Below, piece by piece: positions 15,491 to 23,592 of a DNA stretch of 41,346 nucleotides. Location: contig NZ_RQYL01000027.1 of NCBI RefSeq assembly GCF_003860125.1, positions 1-41,346 on the forward strand, given 5' to 3'. Below the pieces are notes generated by a model. The model ran no database searches and was not told the origin of the DNA. It saw only the letters and a program-made list of their open reading frames with translations. Numbering within the stretch: position 1 is the first letter of the stretch; each line of letters opens with the position of its first letter. The position numbers and the translations under genes are program-made. This DNA is from Fretibacterium sp. OH1220_COT-178 (GTDB taxonomy: Bacteria > Synergistota > Synergistia > Synergistales > Aminobacteriaceae).

Positions 15491-16809
15491 AGATGATTGA
15501 TGTCGTCGGGGGCGGGCTGGCCGGCTGCGAGGCCGCCTGGCAGCTGGCGGAGCGGGGCATCCCGGTCCGCCTGTTCGAGATGCGGCCCCTCGTCGCCACC
15601 CCCGCTCACACGACCGACCGGCTCGCGGAGGTGGTGTGCAGCAACTCCTTCGGCGCGGAGGGCGAGACGGCCGCGGCGGGCATCCTGAAGGCGGAGCTGG
15701 CGGTCTTCCGGTCGCTGATCCTGGAGTGCGCGCACGCGACGCGGGTCCCGGCCGGGGGCGCCCTGGCCGTGGACCGGGAGCGTTTTTCCGCGCTCGTCAC
15801 CCGGCGTATCGACGCGCATCCCGGCATCACGCTGGTCCGCGAGGAGGTGCGCGTCCTGCCCCCGGGCCCCGCGATCGTCGCCACCGGCCCCCTGACGGCC
15901 GCGGCGCTGGCCGGCGACCTGCGTGAACGGCTGGGGCACGAGTACGTGGCGTTCTTCGACGCCGTGGCCCCCATCGTGACGCGCGAGTCCATCGACATGG
16001 ACCGGGCCTACGTCGCCGGACGCTACGGGCGCGGCGACGACTACATCAACTGCCCCATGACGCGGGAGGAGTACGAGACGTTCCTGGAGGCGCTCCTGAG
16101 CGCCGAGCGCGCCCTTCCCCACGACTTCGAGAGGGGCATGTACTTCGAGGGCTGCATGCCCGTGGAGGCCATCGCGGACCGGGGGCCGGACACGCTGCGG
16201 TTCGGCCCCATGAAGCCCGTGGGGCTCCCCGACCCGCGGACCGGGCGGGAGCCCTGGGCGGTGGTCCAGCTCCGCCGGGACAACGCGGACGGGACGCTCT
16301 ACAACCTCGTGGGGTTCCAGACGGGGCTCAAGTGGGGCGAGCAGCGGCGCGTGATCGCCCTGATCCCGGGCCTGGAGCGCGCGGAGATCGTGCGGTTCGG
16401 CGTGATGCACCGCAACACCTCGGTCAACGCACCGGCGGTTCTGGACGCGCACCTGCGCCCCATCCCTCTGGGGCGCCAGGACCTGTTCCTGGCCGGTCAG
16501 ATCACGGGCGTGGAGGGCTACATGGAGAGCACGGCGATGGGCCTGGCCGCGGGGCTGAACGCCGCCTGCCTGCTGCGGGGGCAAGGGCAAGGGCAACAAA
16601 GCCCCCTGCCCGAATGGCCGGCGGAGACGGCCGTGGGGTCCCTGCTGCGCTACCTGCGCACGGCCGACCCGAAGCACTTCCAGCCGATGAACACGAACCT
16701 GGGGATCTTCCCGCCCCTGGCGGAGCGGATCCGAAACAAGCGCGAGCGCGCGGCCGCCTTCCACGCCCGCGCCGTCGCCGCTGCGGAGGCGTTCCGGGAG
16801 GGGCTGTAG
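15487..16809 (+). CDS. trmFO: Methylenetetrahydrofolate-tRNA (uracil-5-)-methyltransferase TrmFO
   Basis: This encodes 440 residues. The FAD-binding motif VVGGGLAGCEAA is at the N-terminus. The conserved cysteines appear in EVVCSNSFGAEG (Cys51) and YFEGCMPVE. C-terminal HFQPMNTNLGIFP and the segment AGQITGVEGYMESTAMG are family hallmarks. It makes m5U54 in the tRNA T-loop using methylene-tetrahydrofolate and FAD. TTG 15487 overlaps the topA stop by four bases and has GGAGGAA upstream; ATG 15493 is an equally possible start. The topA-trmFO pairing is common in bacteria. Confidence 0.95.
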   Translation: MKMIDVVGGGLAGCEAAWQLAERGIPVRLFEMRPLVATPAHTTDRLAEVVCSNSFGAEGETAAAGILKAELAVFRSLILECAHATRVPAGGALAVDRERFSALVTRRIDAHPGITLVREEVRVLPPGPAIVATGPLTAAALAGDLRERLGHEYVAFFDAVAPIVTRESIDMDRAYVAGRYGRGDDYINCPMTREEYETFLEALLSAERALPHDFERGMYFEGCMPVEAIADRGPDTLRFGPMKPVGLPDPRTGREPWAVVQLRRDNADGTLYNLVGFQTGLKWGEQRRVIALIPGLERAEIVRFGVMHRNTSVNAPAVLDAHLRPIPLGRQDLFLAGQITGVEGYMESTAMGLAAGLNAACLLRGQGQGQQSPLPEWPAETAVGSLLRYLRTADPKHFQPMNTNLGIFPPLAERIRNKRERAAAFHARAVAAAEAFREGL

Positions 16810-16815
16810 ACGCGG

Positions 16816-17256
16816 ATGGAACCGAGAATCGACCATATCCACGTAACCGTTGAGGATATCGAGCGGGCGGAGCGCTTCTACGACAGGCTGTTGCCGCTCC
16901 TTGGCTTCGACCTGGGCCTCAAGGAGCACGACTGCGTACCCGAACATGAATACCGCATCGTGGAGTACCACAACCGCAATTTTTCCTTCGGGATCGTAAA
17001 CCGCCGCCCGCAATTCGCAGGCGAAACGGTCAGCCGGCGCAAAGCGGGTGCGTTGCATCATCTCGCATTCCGCGTCGAAACCGAAGCCGAGGTCGACGAC
17101 CTGTACCGGGAGATCTCGGCCATTCCGGCGACCATCATCCACCGGCCGCGCCATTACAAGGAATACTGCGAGGACTATTACGCCTTTTTCTTCAAGGACT
17201 CCGAGGGCATCGAATACGAAGTCGTCGCCTTCTCCCGGGACCGTTGTTTCTCGTGA
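16816..17256 (+). CDS. VOC-family (glyoxalase/dioxygenase fold) protein
   Basis: This encodes 146 residues with two beta-alpha-beta-beta-beta modules of the vicinal-oxygen-chelate fold. Likely metal ligands are His8 in IDHIHVTVED, the His in ALHHLAFRV, and the Glu in FKDSEGIEYEVV. This resembles glyoxalase I-like or fosfomycin-resistance-like single-domain VOC proteins. The substrate cannot be read from the sequence. It starts six bases after the trmFO stop, so it is probably in the same transcript. Codon use is slightly less GC-rich than in trmFO. Confidence 0.85.
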   Translation: MEPRIDHIHVTVEDIERAERFYDRLLPLLGFDLGLKEHDCVPEHEYRIVEYHNRNFSFGIVNRRPQFAGETVSRRKAGALHHLAFRVETEAEVDDLYREISAIPATIIHRPRHYKEYCEDYYAFFFKDSEGIEYEVVAFSRDRCFS

Positions 17257-17365
17257 CGGAAAACGAAAACTCCTCTTTCTTCCGCCGGATTGCTTCGATT
17301 GCAGAAGCCGTTCCCGACAAGGGCCGGGCTTTAAAAAGCGCCGGATTCGGCCTTCCCCCTCCGGC

Positions 17366-17394
17366 TTGACAATTCACCCCCAGTGAAATACTCT
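17366..17394 (+). promoter_or_regulatory. Candidate promoter of the DUF819 gene
   Basis: A perfect TTGACA (17366-17371), a 17-base spacer and TACTCT (17389-17394) lie about 45 bases before the start. The -10 match is weak. Confidence 0.4.
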
Positions 17395-17440
17395 GAAAAC
17401 GCATTGATCCTTTACCATAAGAAAGGCAGGGGTGTTTGCA

Positions 17441-18682
17441 ATGGGTTTTCTATGGAGCGGGACGTTGGTTGCGGCAGACGACACATGGGTTTTGTGGATG
17501 CTCATCGTTGTTTTCTCGGCGGCCTCCATCTATGCGGAGCAGCACTATCGGTGGGCGGAGAAGCTCTCCGGGCCGGTGATCGGGCTGATCCTGGCGATCG
17601 TCTCCGTCAATCTGGGCATTCTTCCGACGGAGGCTCCCGTCTATGATGCGATCCTGGACTATTGCATCCCCCTGGCGGTCTCCATGCTTCTTTTCCGCGC
17701 GGACATCAAGTCCATCCTCAGGGATACCGGCAAAATGTTCCTCTGCTTCAACATCAGCGCCATCGGAACCCTGATCGGCGTCGTCGCGGCCTTCTTCCTC
17801 CTGAAGAACTTCCTTCCCGAGCCCGAGAAGCTGGCCGCGCTGGCGACGGGGGGCTACATCGGAGGGGGCGTCAACATCTTCGCGGTCGTCCGGTCCCTCC
17901 GCACCTCCGACTCTACCTTGAGCGCCTATGTGGTCTCGGACAACTTCATGATGGCCCTGGCGTTCCTGGTCCTCCTCTGGATTCCCAGCAGCCGGTACTT
18001 CACGGCACGATTCAGGCACCCTTTTCAGGCAAAGCTCGAGGAGGAGGGGGCGCTCCATGGCGATGCAAAAACCATGTCCGCCTCGTTTTGGGGCAAAAAA
18101 GAGGTCTCTCTGCTTGATATTGCCCTGACGATCGCCACAGCCTTCGTCTTGTCGACCGTATCGATCAAACTCGCGAATTGGCTCAAAATCCGCTTTGCAG
18201 GCCCTGAGGGCGGGGACCTCTGGAGCGCCCTGCCCTCCATGATCCTGGGGAACCAGTTCGTCATCCTGACCCTGGTCGCGGTCCTGGCCGCAACGCTCTT
18301 CCCGCGGTACTTCAAGTCGCTCAGGGGCGCTCAGGAGATCGGGACGTTCCTGATCTACACCTTTTTCGTGGTCATCGGGTGCCCGGCCGTCCTGAAGGAC
18401 GTCATCGTCTCCGCTCCGCTGCTTTTCATCTTCAGCGGCCTGATCGCCGCCATCAACATCGTCTGGACGCTCCTCTGCGGCAAGCTGCTGCGCCAGAACA
18501 TCGAGGAGCTGAGCATATCCTCCAACGCCAACCTCGGCGGCCCGGCCTCCGCTGCGGCCATGGCGGTCGCCAAGGGGTACGGCGAGCTGGTGGTGCCCGC
18601 CATCCTGGTGGGCCTTTGGGGGTACATCATCGGGACGCCGCTGGCGCTCTTTATCGCAACCTGGCTGAGGCAGTACCTGTAA
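17441..18682 (+). CDS. DUF819-family (YjcL-like) membrane transport protein
   Basis: This encodes 413 residues from ATG 17441; GTG 17432 is an alternative. About ten to twelve membrane helices are visible. The C-terminal signature SSNANLGGPASAAAMAVAKG, then a PAILVGLWGYIIGTPLAL stretch, is characteristic of DUF819. An internal GGYIGGGVNIFAV repeats the glycine-rich theme, as in inverted-repeat secondary transporters. The substrate of this family is not established. It is followed after two bases by a D-Ala-D-Ala dipeptidase and then D-serine dehydratase, so uptake or release of D-amino acids or dipeptides is a reasonable inference. Confidence 0.88.
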   Translation: MGFLWSGTLVAADDTWVLWMLIVVFSAASIYAEQHYRWAEKLSGPVIGLILAIVSVNLGILPTEAPVYDAILDYCIPLAVSMLLFRADIKSILRDTGKMFLCFNISAIGTLIGVVAAFFLLKNFLPEPEKLAALATGGYIGGGVNIFAVVRSLRTSDSTLSAYVVSDNFMMALAFLVLLWIPSSRYFTARFRHPFQAKLEEEGALHGDAKTMSASFWGKKEVSLLDIALTIATAFVLSTVSIKLANWLKIRFAGPEGGDLWSALPSMILGNQFVILTLVAVLAATLFPRYFKSLRGAQEIGTFLIYTFFVVIGCPAVLKDVIVSAPLLFIFSGLIAAINIVWTLLCGKLLRQNIEELSISSNANLGGPASAAAMAVAKGYGELVVPAILVGLWGYIIGTPLALFIATWLRQYL

Positions 18683-18684
18683 CC

Positions 18685-19344
18685 ATGGAAAGAACGGCCA
18701 GGAACGCCAGCACGTTCGGCATTCCCAAAGCGGGGCTGCCGGATGGCTTCGTGTACATCGACGAATGGATCGAGGACTGCATCGTCGACGCGAAATACTG
18801 GGGCACGGACAACCTCGTCGGGTGCGGCATCGACGGCTACGAACGTCCCCTCGTCGTCACGAGTCGGGAGGCCGCCGAGTGCTGCGTCAGGGCCGCCGGA
18901 CTCCTGCGGGAGCAAGGCTACCGGATGAAGTTCTACGACGCCTATCGCCCCCAGAGGGCGGTCGATCACTTCCGCCGATGGGCGGCGGATACGGACGACA
19001 TTCGACGCAAGCCGATCCACTACCCCCGGGTCGACAAGAAGGATTTCTTCGAACTTCGCTACATCGCCGAGCGGTCCGGGCATTCGAGGGGCGGGGCGGT
19101 CGATCTCACGATCGTGGACGCGCAGACGCATCAGGAGCTGGACATGGGGTCGATCTTCGATTTCATGGATTCGCGTTCGCACATCATCGCCGAAGGACTG
19201 ACCGATCGGCAGGAGGCCAACCGCTCCATTCTGCGCACCGCAATGATTCTCAGCGGCTTCACGGTCTTCGAATACGAATGGTGGCATTTCAACCTGGAGA
19301 AGGAGCCCTACCCCGAAACCTACTTCGACTTTCCCGTTCGATGA
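18685..19344 (+). CDS. D-alanyl-D-alanine dipeptidase, VanX/DdpX family
   Basis: This encodes 219 residues. All VanX zinc and catalytic residues are present: Arg88 in YDAYRPQ, His133 and Asp140 in SGHSRGGAVD, and Glu198 and His201 in YEWWHF. It hydrolyses D-Ala-D-Ala to D-alanine. No signal peptide is visible, so it acts in the cytoplasm, like E. coli DdpX, which serves as a nutrient scavenger, and like VanX. No vanA/vanH ligase or reductase gene is nearby, so a nutritional role fits better than vancomycin resistance. The ATG is two bases after the DUF819 stop; the ribosome site is poor, suggesting coupled translation. Confidence 0.93.
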   Translation: MERTARNASTFGIPKAGLPDGFVYIDEWIEDCIVDAKYWGTDNLVGCGIDGYERPLVVTSREAAECCVRAAGLLREQGYRMKFYDAYRPQRAVDHFRRWAADTDDIRRKPIHYPRVDKKDFFELRYIAERSGHSRGGAVDLTIVDAQTHQELDMGSIFDFMDSRSHIIAEGLTDRQEANRSILRTAMILSGFTVFEYEWWHFNLEKEPYPETYFDFPVR

Positions 19345-19358
19345 GCATGGGCATGAAG

Positions 19359-19392
19359 GCACGCCGGCAAGAGGTTGCCCGTCCCGGCGTGC
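19359..19392. terminator. Hairpin between the dipeptidase and D-serine dehydratase genes
   Basis: GCACGCCGG (19359-19367) and CCGGCGTGC (19384-19392) form a perfect 9-bp stem. There is no T-run after it, so it may be a weak attenuator or an mRNA-stability element rather than a full terminator. Confidence 0.45.
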
Positions 19393-19398
19393 TTGGCC

Positions 19399-19427
19399 TT
19401 GACCACGGTTCCGGCCCTCCGGAAAAT
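19399..19427 (+). promoter_or_regulatory. Possible promoter of the D-serine dehydratase gene
   Basis: TTGACC (19399-19404), a 17-base spacer and GAAAAT (19422-19427) lie just after the hairpin, 24 bases before the ATG. The match is modest. Confidence 0.3.
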
Positions 19428-19450
19428 CGTTTCGACAGGAGCGCAATCGC

Positions 19451-20740
19451 ATGAAGGACGATATCGCCGTTCAATTTCCCCTGGTTCAAAACATGGCGCG
19501 CGGGGAGGAGGTCCTGTGGCTCAACCCCCGCTGCGGTGCGCCCTCCCTTTCCTCCGCGGTAACGGACGCGGAGATCGCGGACGCGGCGGCCCGCATGGAC
19601 CGTTTCGCCCCCTGCATCCGAAGGGCGTTCCCGGAGAGCGGCGGGATCATCGAGTCCCCGCTCGAGGAGATCCCCGCAATGAGGGAGCACCTGGCGCGGC
19701 GTGCAGGGAGGCCCCTCAGGGGCCGCCTGATGCTGAAACGGGACGGCGACCTCCCGATCTCCGGCTCCATCAAGGCCCGCGGCGGCATCTACGAGGTGCT
19801 GTGCTTCGCCGAGACCGTGGCGAAAGAGAACGGGATGCTGCGCGAGGAGGACGACTACTCCGTACTCTGCGGCGAGCGGTTCCGGCGCCTGTTCGCCGGC
19901 TATTCGATCACGGTCGGGTCCACCGGAAACCTGGGGCTGAGCATCGGGATCATGGGCTCGCGGCTCGGCTTTCGGGTGACGGTCCACATGTCCGCGGACG
20001 CCCGCCAGTGGAAGAAGGATCTCCTTCGGCAAAAGGGCGCCGAGGTCGCGGAGTACGCCGGCGACTATCAGAAGGCCGTGGCGGAGGGGCGCAGGCAGGC
20101 GGAGTCGGATCCGCTCTGCCATTTCGTGGACGACGAGAACTCCCGGACGCTGTTTCTGGGCTACGCCGTGGCGGCCGACAGGCTGCGGCGCCAGCTGGAG
20201 GAACGGGACATCGCCGTCGATGGGGACCATCCCCTCTTCGTCCATCTGCCGTGCGGCGTAGGGGGCGGGCCGGGCGGAGTCGCCTACGGCCTGAAGCGCA
20301 TCTACGGCCGGGACGCGCACTGCTTCTTCGCCGAGCCCGTTCAGGCCCCCTGCATGCTCCTCGGGGTGATGACCGGCCGGCACGACGGTATTGCGGTGCA
20401 GGACATCGGGCTGACGGGCAGGACGATCGCCGACGGCCTGGCGGTCAGCCGCCCCTCGAAGCTGGTGGGACGGCTGGTGGGCGACCTGCTCGACGGGCTC
20501 TTCACGGTGGAGGACCGCCGGATGGACCGGCTGGTGCCGGAGCTCTGGGAACGGGAGAGAATCTTTGTGGAGCCCTCGGCCACAGCCGGTTTCCCGGGCT
20601 ACGCCCGGATCCAGGAGGACGAGGCGTACGCCGCCCGGTTCGGGGACGAACGCCTGGAAAACGCCACCCACATCGTATGGGCCACCGGCGGCGGCATGGT
20701 GCCCCAAGAGGAGCGGAAAAAGTACCTGGCCGCCCGATGA
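19451..20740 (+). CDS. dsdA: D-serine dehydratase (D-serine ammonia-lyase)
   Basis: This encodes 429 residues, close to the usual size of about 440. The PLP-binding lysine is Lys108 in ISGSIKARGG. The glycine-rich phosphate-binding loop is VGSTGNLGLSIG, and a second Gly-rich stretch is LPCGVGGGPGGVAYGLK. The C-terminal part (SATAGFPGYARI and WATGGGMVP) matches the DsdA family. It converts D-serine to pyruvate and ammonia in the cytoplasm. ATG 19451 has ACAGGAG upstream. No DsdC-like regulator or DsdX permease is adjacent; the DUF819 protein upstream may supply substrate. Confidence 0.95.
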   Translation: MKDDIAVQFPLVQNMARGEEVLWLNPRCGAPSLSSAVTDAEIADAAARMDRFAPCIRRAFPESGGIIESPLEEIPAMREHLARRAGRPLRGRLMLKRDGDLPISGSIKARGGIYEVLCFAETVAKENGMLREEDDYSVLCGERFRRLFAGYSITVGSTGNLGLSIGIMGSRLGFRVTVHMSADARQWKKDLLRQKGAEVAEYAGDYQKAVAEGRRQAESDPLCHFVDDENSRTLFLGYAVAADRLRRQLEERDIAVDGDHPLFVHLPCGVGGGPGGVAYGLKRIYGRDAHCFFAEPVQAPCMLLGVMTGRHDGIAVQDIGLTGRTIADGLAVSRPSKLVGRLVGDLLDGLFTVEDRRMDRLVPELWERERIFVEPSATAGFPGYARIQEDEAYAARFGDERLENATHIVWATGGGMVPQEERKKYLAAR

Positions 20741-20938
20741 TTGCCGCGGGTGCCCAGGCCTCCGCCCGCCGTGACAAGCGGGGACGTCCGTCGCGCGGCT
20801 GGCGGGGAGCACCTCCGGGGCGACGGCCTCCCGGGGCCCCGCGCCGACGTCGATCACGACTTTACGCCACTTCATTTACCGTTCCTCGCGAACGTAATCC
20901 CAATTTCCAAATCAATCGCACACTTCGTTTAAACAGAC

Positions 20939-20976
20939 AAGCGGCTCCTTAAGGCTGCAACCCTTAAGTACCGCTT
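20939..20976 (-). terminator. Terminator-like hairpin between convergent dsdA and the frl operon
   Basis: AAGCGG pairs with CCGCTT at the base, and CTTAAGG with CCTTAAG higher up, across 20939-20976. On the minus strand it follows the GntR stop by about eight bases and runs into TTGTCTGTTT. It probably ends the frl operon. Confidence 0.55.
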
Positions 20977-20983
20977 CGGTCGC

Positions 20984-21727
20984 TTAGATCGAAGCAAGGC
21001 CCGAAGCAGCCAGGTCCGAGAAGCTGATCCGCAGGTCGCAGACATCGCCCCGTATCCGATAGCGGAAGAAGGCCATGGGGTGCCCCCTCCCGTCAAAGTC
21101 CCTGCGCTCCAGAAGCAGTATGGGGTCGCCCTCGGACAGCTCTAGCCGTTTCCCGTTTCTGGCGTCCACGGGGACGATCTCGAGGCTCTGTTCGGTCCTG
21201 CAGGAGTCCTTTCCGTAATGCCGGAAGATCTCCACGACGTCGAACGCCATGAACTCGATCCTCTCGATGCCCGGAAAAGCGCCCTGAGGCAGGTAGAATT
21301 CCTCGATGTATAAGGGCTGGGGCCCCTCCAGAACACCCTGCTGGACGTAAAAAAGAGCGTCGTCCGGCCCCAGGTCCAGTTTTCCCCCGTAATAGGGACC
21401 TGCCGGACGCAGCGTCCTCCTGAACACGTGCCGCCTCTGCCGGAGCGGCTCCCTGAGCCGAAAGCCGCACTCCCGATCCTCCAGCGACAGACTGGCCTTC
21501 AGCCGCACATAGACGCCCTTGCCCGCGACGCGCCTCAACAAGCCCTCACGGACCAGGATCTCAACGGCGTTCCGGACCGTCTGCCGGCTCAGGCCATAAG
21601 CGGCGGACAGCTCGTTCTCCGAGGGAATCGCCGTCCCCGGCCGGTATTCCCCCTCCTCGATCCCGGCCCGAATCGCCTCCCTGAGCTGCTGGCAGCAGGG
21701 AGAGAGCTTGCCGTCGTTCCCGGACAT
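20984..21727 (-). CDS. GntR-family regulator with UTRA domain (frl operon, second regulator)
   Basis: This encodes 247 residues from ATG 21727, chosen because AGGGAGGAG precedes it and the ATG overlaps the upstream stop as TGATG. The winged helix-turn-helix is at about residues 10-75 (REAIRAGIEEGEYRPGTAIP, SENELSAAYGLSRQTVRNAV). A HutC/FarR-type UTRA effector domain follows (PLYIEEFYLP, SLEIVPVDA, DPILLLERR, RYRIRGD). This family represses sugar or amino-sugar operons and is released by a phosphorylated substrate. As the last gene of the frl operon it probably controls that operon. Confidence 0.9.
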   Translation of the reverse strand: MSGNDGKLSPCCQQLREAIRAGIEEGEYRPGTAIPSENELSAAYGLSRQTVRNAVEILVREGLLRRVAGKGVYVRLKASLSLEDRECGFRLREPLRQRRHVFRRTLRPAGPYYGGKLDLGPDDALFYVQQGVLEGPQPLYIEEFYLPQGAFPGIERIEFMAFDVVEIFRHYGKDSCRTEQSLEIVPVDARNGKRLELSEGDPILLLERRDFDGRGHPMAFFRYRIRGDVCDLRISFSDLAASGLASI

Positions 21728-22368
21728 CAGGGCTCCTCCCTGCGACAGACGAGACGAACCCGGTCCCACCGCATGACGGTCTTGCAGTATTCAACAGGTT
21801 TGTCCCTCTTGTCGGTCACGACGGAACGCACGAAGAACGCGGGACTCCCGGCGGAGACCTCCAAGTGGCGCGCCTCCCATGCGTCGAGGTAGGTGATGCT
21901 GATCGTCTCGTGCCCCCGATACAGCTCCGCTCCATAACGTTCCGAAAGGATCGCGTAAAGCGAACCCGAGGACAGATCACAGTCCGAGAGCCCGGGATAG
22001 GCCTCCTCGCTCAGGTAGACGTACTCCAGCAAAAGTGAGGCTCCGTCGAGCATCCGGAGCCTCACGGCATGAAAGAGCCTCGTTCCCAAGGGAACCTGCA
22101 AAAAGCCACACACGGATCTGGAGGCCTCGAGGCATTCCTGCCTCAGAATTCGGGAGCCCGGCTCCATCCCCATCGAACGGGCCCAACGGGTGAAGGACAG
22201 GAGATCCGTCAGCTCCTTTTCGAGCTTGGGTCGGGTGTTGTAGTGCCCCGAGCCGATACGGCTGTCTATCCGCCCCTCCAGGCGCAGAGAAGCGATCGCC
22301 CGCCGCACCGTCTCCCGGTGGACGTCCAGGGAAGCACAGAGCTCCCGTTCACTGGGCAACCGTTTCAC
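21727..22368 (-). CDS. GntR-family regulator with UTRA domain (frl operon, first regulator; true start uncertain)
   Basis: From GTG 22368, the first conventional start codon, the product is 213 residues (LPSERELCASLDVHRETVRR then a UTRA domain with LLEYVYLSEEAYPGL and ITYLDAWEARHLEVSAGSP). This start removes helix 1 of the DNA-binding domain. The same frame is open upstream and encodes the missing part (DITPYERVRERLLCCLEESG), back to the end of the ATPase gene. No ATG, GTG or TTG lies there; an ATC at 22434-22432, two codons after an AAG and four bases after the ATPase stop, is the best-placed candidate. A HutC-like regulator of fructosamine use is likely. Confidence 0.85.
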   Translation of the reverse strand: MKRLPSERELCASLDVHRETVRRAIASLRLEGRIDSRIGSGHYNTRPKLEKELTDLLSFTRWARSMGMEPGSRILRQECLEASRSVCGFLQVPLGTRLFHAVRLRMLDGASLLLEYVYLSEEAYPGLSDCDLSSGSLYAILSERYGAELYRGHETISITYLDAWEARHLEVSAGSPAFFVRSVVTDKRDKPVEYCKTVMRWDRVRLVCRREEP

Positions 22369-22438
22369 ACTCTCCCGGCCGGACTCCTCCAGGCAGCAGA
22401 GAAGCCGCTCCCGGACCCTCTCGTAGGGAGTGATGTCC

Positions 22439-23584
22439 TTAACGAGCCTCGCCCCCTTCCTCCAGAGGCTTCTGCATGACGTTCAGCTCCGTCTCCTTGT
22501 CGAACACGTGAATCCGCTTCCAGTGCACATGAAATTCGGCCTCGTCGCCCACCGTCTTCTCCGTATCGGGCACGACCCGGGCCACGATCTGGCGGCCGAA
22601 CAGCGTGGAGTACAGGAGCGTCTCCGATCCCATGAGCTCCGCAACCTCCACGGTGGCACGAATGCGCGAGAACCGTTTCGTGAGAGGATCGACCTGGCTT
22701 TCATGAAGGCTTTCGGGGCGAATGCCCGCAACGACCTCCTTCCCCAGGTATCCCCTTTCCCGCAGCACCCGCTCCCGTTCCTCCGAAAGCTGCAGGACGT
22801 TGCCGTCCGGAAGACGGAGCCGGCAGCGCCCCTCCTCCTCCACGACGACGCCGGGCAGAAAGTTCATCTGCGGGCTTCCGATGAAACCGGCCACGAACAT
22901 GTTGACGGGATTGTCGTACAGTGCCTTGGGGCTGTCTATCTGCTGAATCTCCCCGTCGTTCATGATGACGATGCGCGTCCCCATCGTCATGGCCTCGGTC
23001 TGATCGTGGGTCACGTAGATGAAGGTCGTCTTCAGGCGCTTGTGGAGCTTGGCGATCTCCGCACGCATCTGGACCCTCAGCTTGGCGTCCAGGTTGGAGA
23101 GCGGCTCGTCCATGAGGAAGACCCGGGGCTCCCGGACGATGACCCTTCCCAGGGCCACGCGCTGGCGCTGTCCGCCCGAAAGGGCCTTGGGCTTCCGTTG
23201 GAGAAGTTCCTCGATCCCCAGGATCTCAGCGGCGGCCTTCACGCGCTTGGCGATAACATCGGTCGGCACTTTCCGAAGCTTCAGCCCGAACGCCATGTTG
23301 TCGTAAACGGTCATGTGCGGGTAAAGGGCGTAGTTCTGGAAGACCATGGCGATGTCCCTGTCCTTGGGAGACACGTCGTTCACCAGGACATCGTCGATGT
23401 AGAGCTCGCCCTCGCTGATATCCTCCAGCCCGGCGATCATGCGCAGGGTGGTGCTTTTGCCGCAGCCCGAGGGGCCGACCAGCACGATGAACTCCTTGTC
23501 GTCGATCGTCAGGTTGAAATCCTTGACGGCGACAAACCCTCCGGGATAGATCTTCCTGATCCTTCGCAGACGCAGGCCGGCCAT
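22439..23584 (-). CDS. ABC sugar transporter ATP-binding protein (MalK/UgpC type)
   Basis: This encodes 381 residues from ATG 23584. Walker A is [10 protein letters not shown]-loop [12 protein letters not shown], signature [13 protein letters not shown], Walker [13 protein letters not shown] and switch His [11 protein letters not shown]-terminal MalK-like OB/TOBE regulatory domain follows from about residue 240 ([21 protein letters not shown]). It energises the two permeases encoded upstream in the operon. In B. subtilis the equivalent frl transporter borrows a shared ATPase, whereas here a dedicated one is in the operon. It follows the second deglycase by eight bases. Confidence 0.95.
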   Translation of the reverse strand: MAGLRLRRIRKIYPGGFVAVKDFNLTIDDKEFIVLVGPSGCGKSTTLRMIAGLEDISEGELYIDDVLVNDVSPKDRDIAMVFQNYALYPHMTVYDNMAFGLKLRKVPTDVIAKRVKAAAEILGIEELLQRKPKALSGGQRQRVALGRVIVREPRVFLMDEPLSNLDAKLRVQMRAEIAKLHKRLKTTFIYVTHDQTEAMTMGTRIVIMNDGEIQQIDSPKALYDNPVNMFVAGFIGSPQMNFLPGVVVEEEGRCRLRLPDGNVLQLSEERERVLRERGYLGKEVVAGIRPESLHESQVDPLTKRFSRIRATVEVAELMGSETLLYSTLFGRQIVARVVPDTEKTVGDEAEFHVHWKRIHVFDKETELNVMQKPLEEGGEAR

Positions 23585-23592
23585 GGCGCCCC

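Noticed and set aside
18685-19344. Vancomycin-resistance locus because of the VanX-type enzyme
   Set aside because: No vanA/vanB ligase, vanH reductase or vanRS pair is present, and a diderm host does not need it; nutrient use is more likely.
20960-21005. Second copy of the repeat found near 5357-5380
   Set aside because: They share a short ggtcgctta...tcgaa phrase only; here it is coding sequence at the 3' end of a GntR gene and the hairpin is not preserved.
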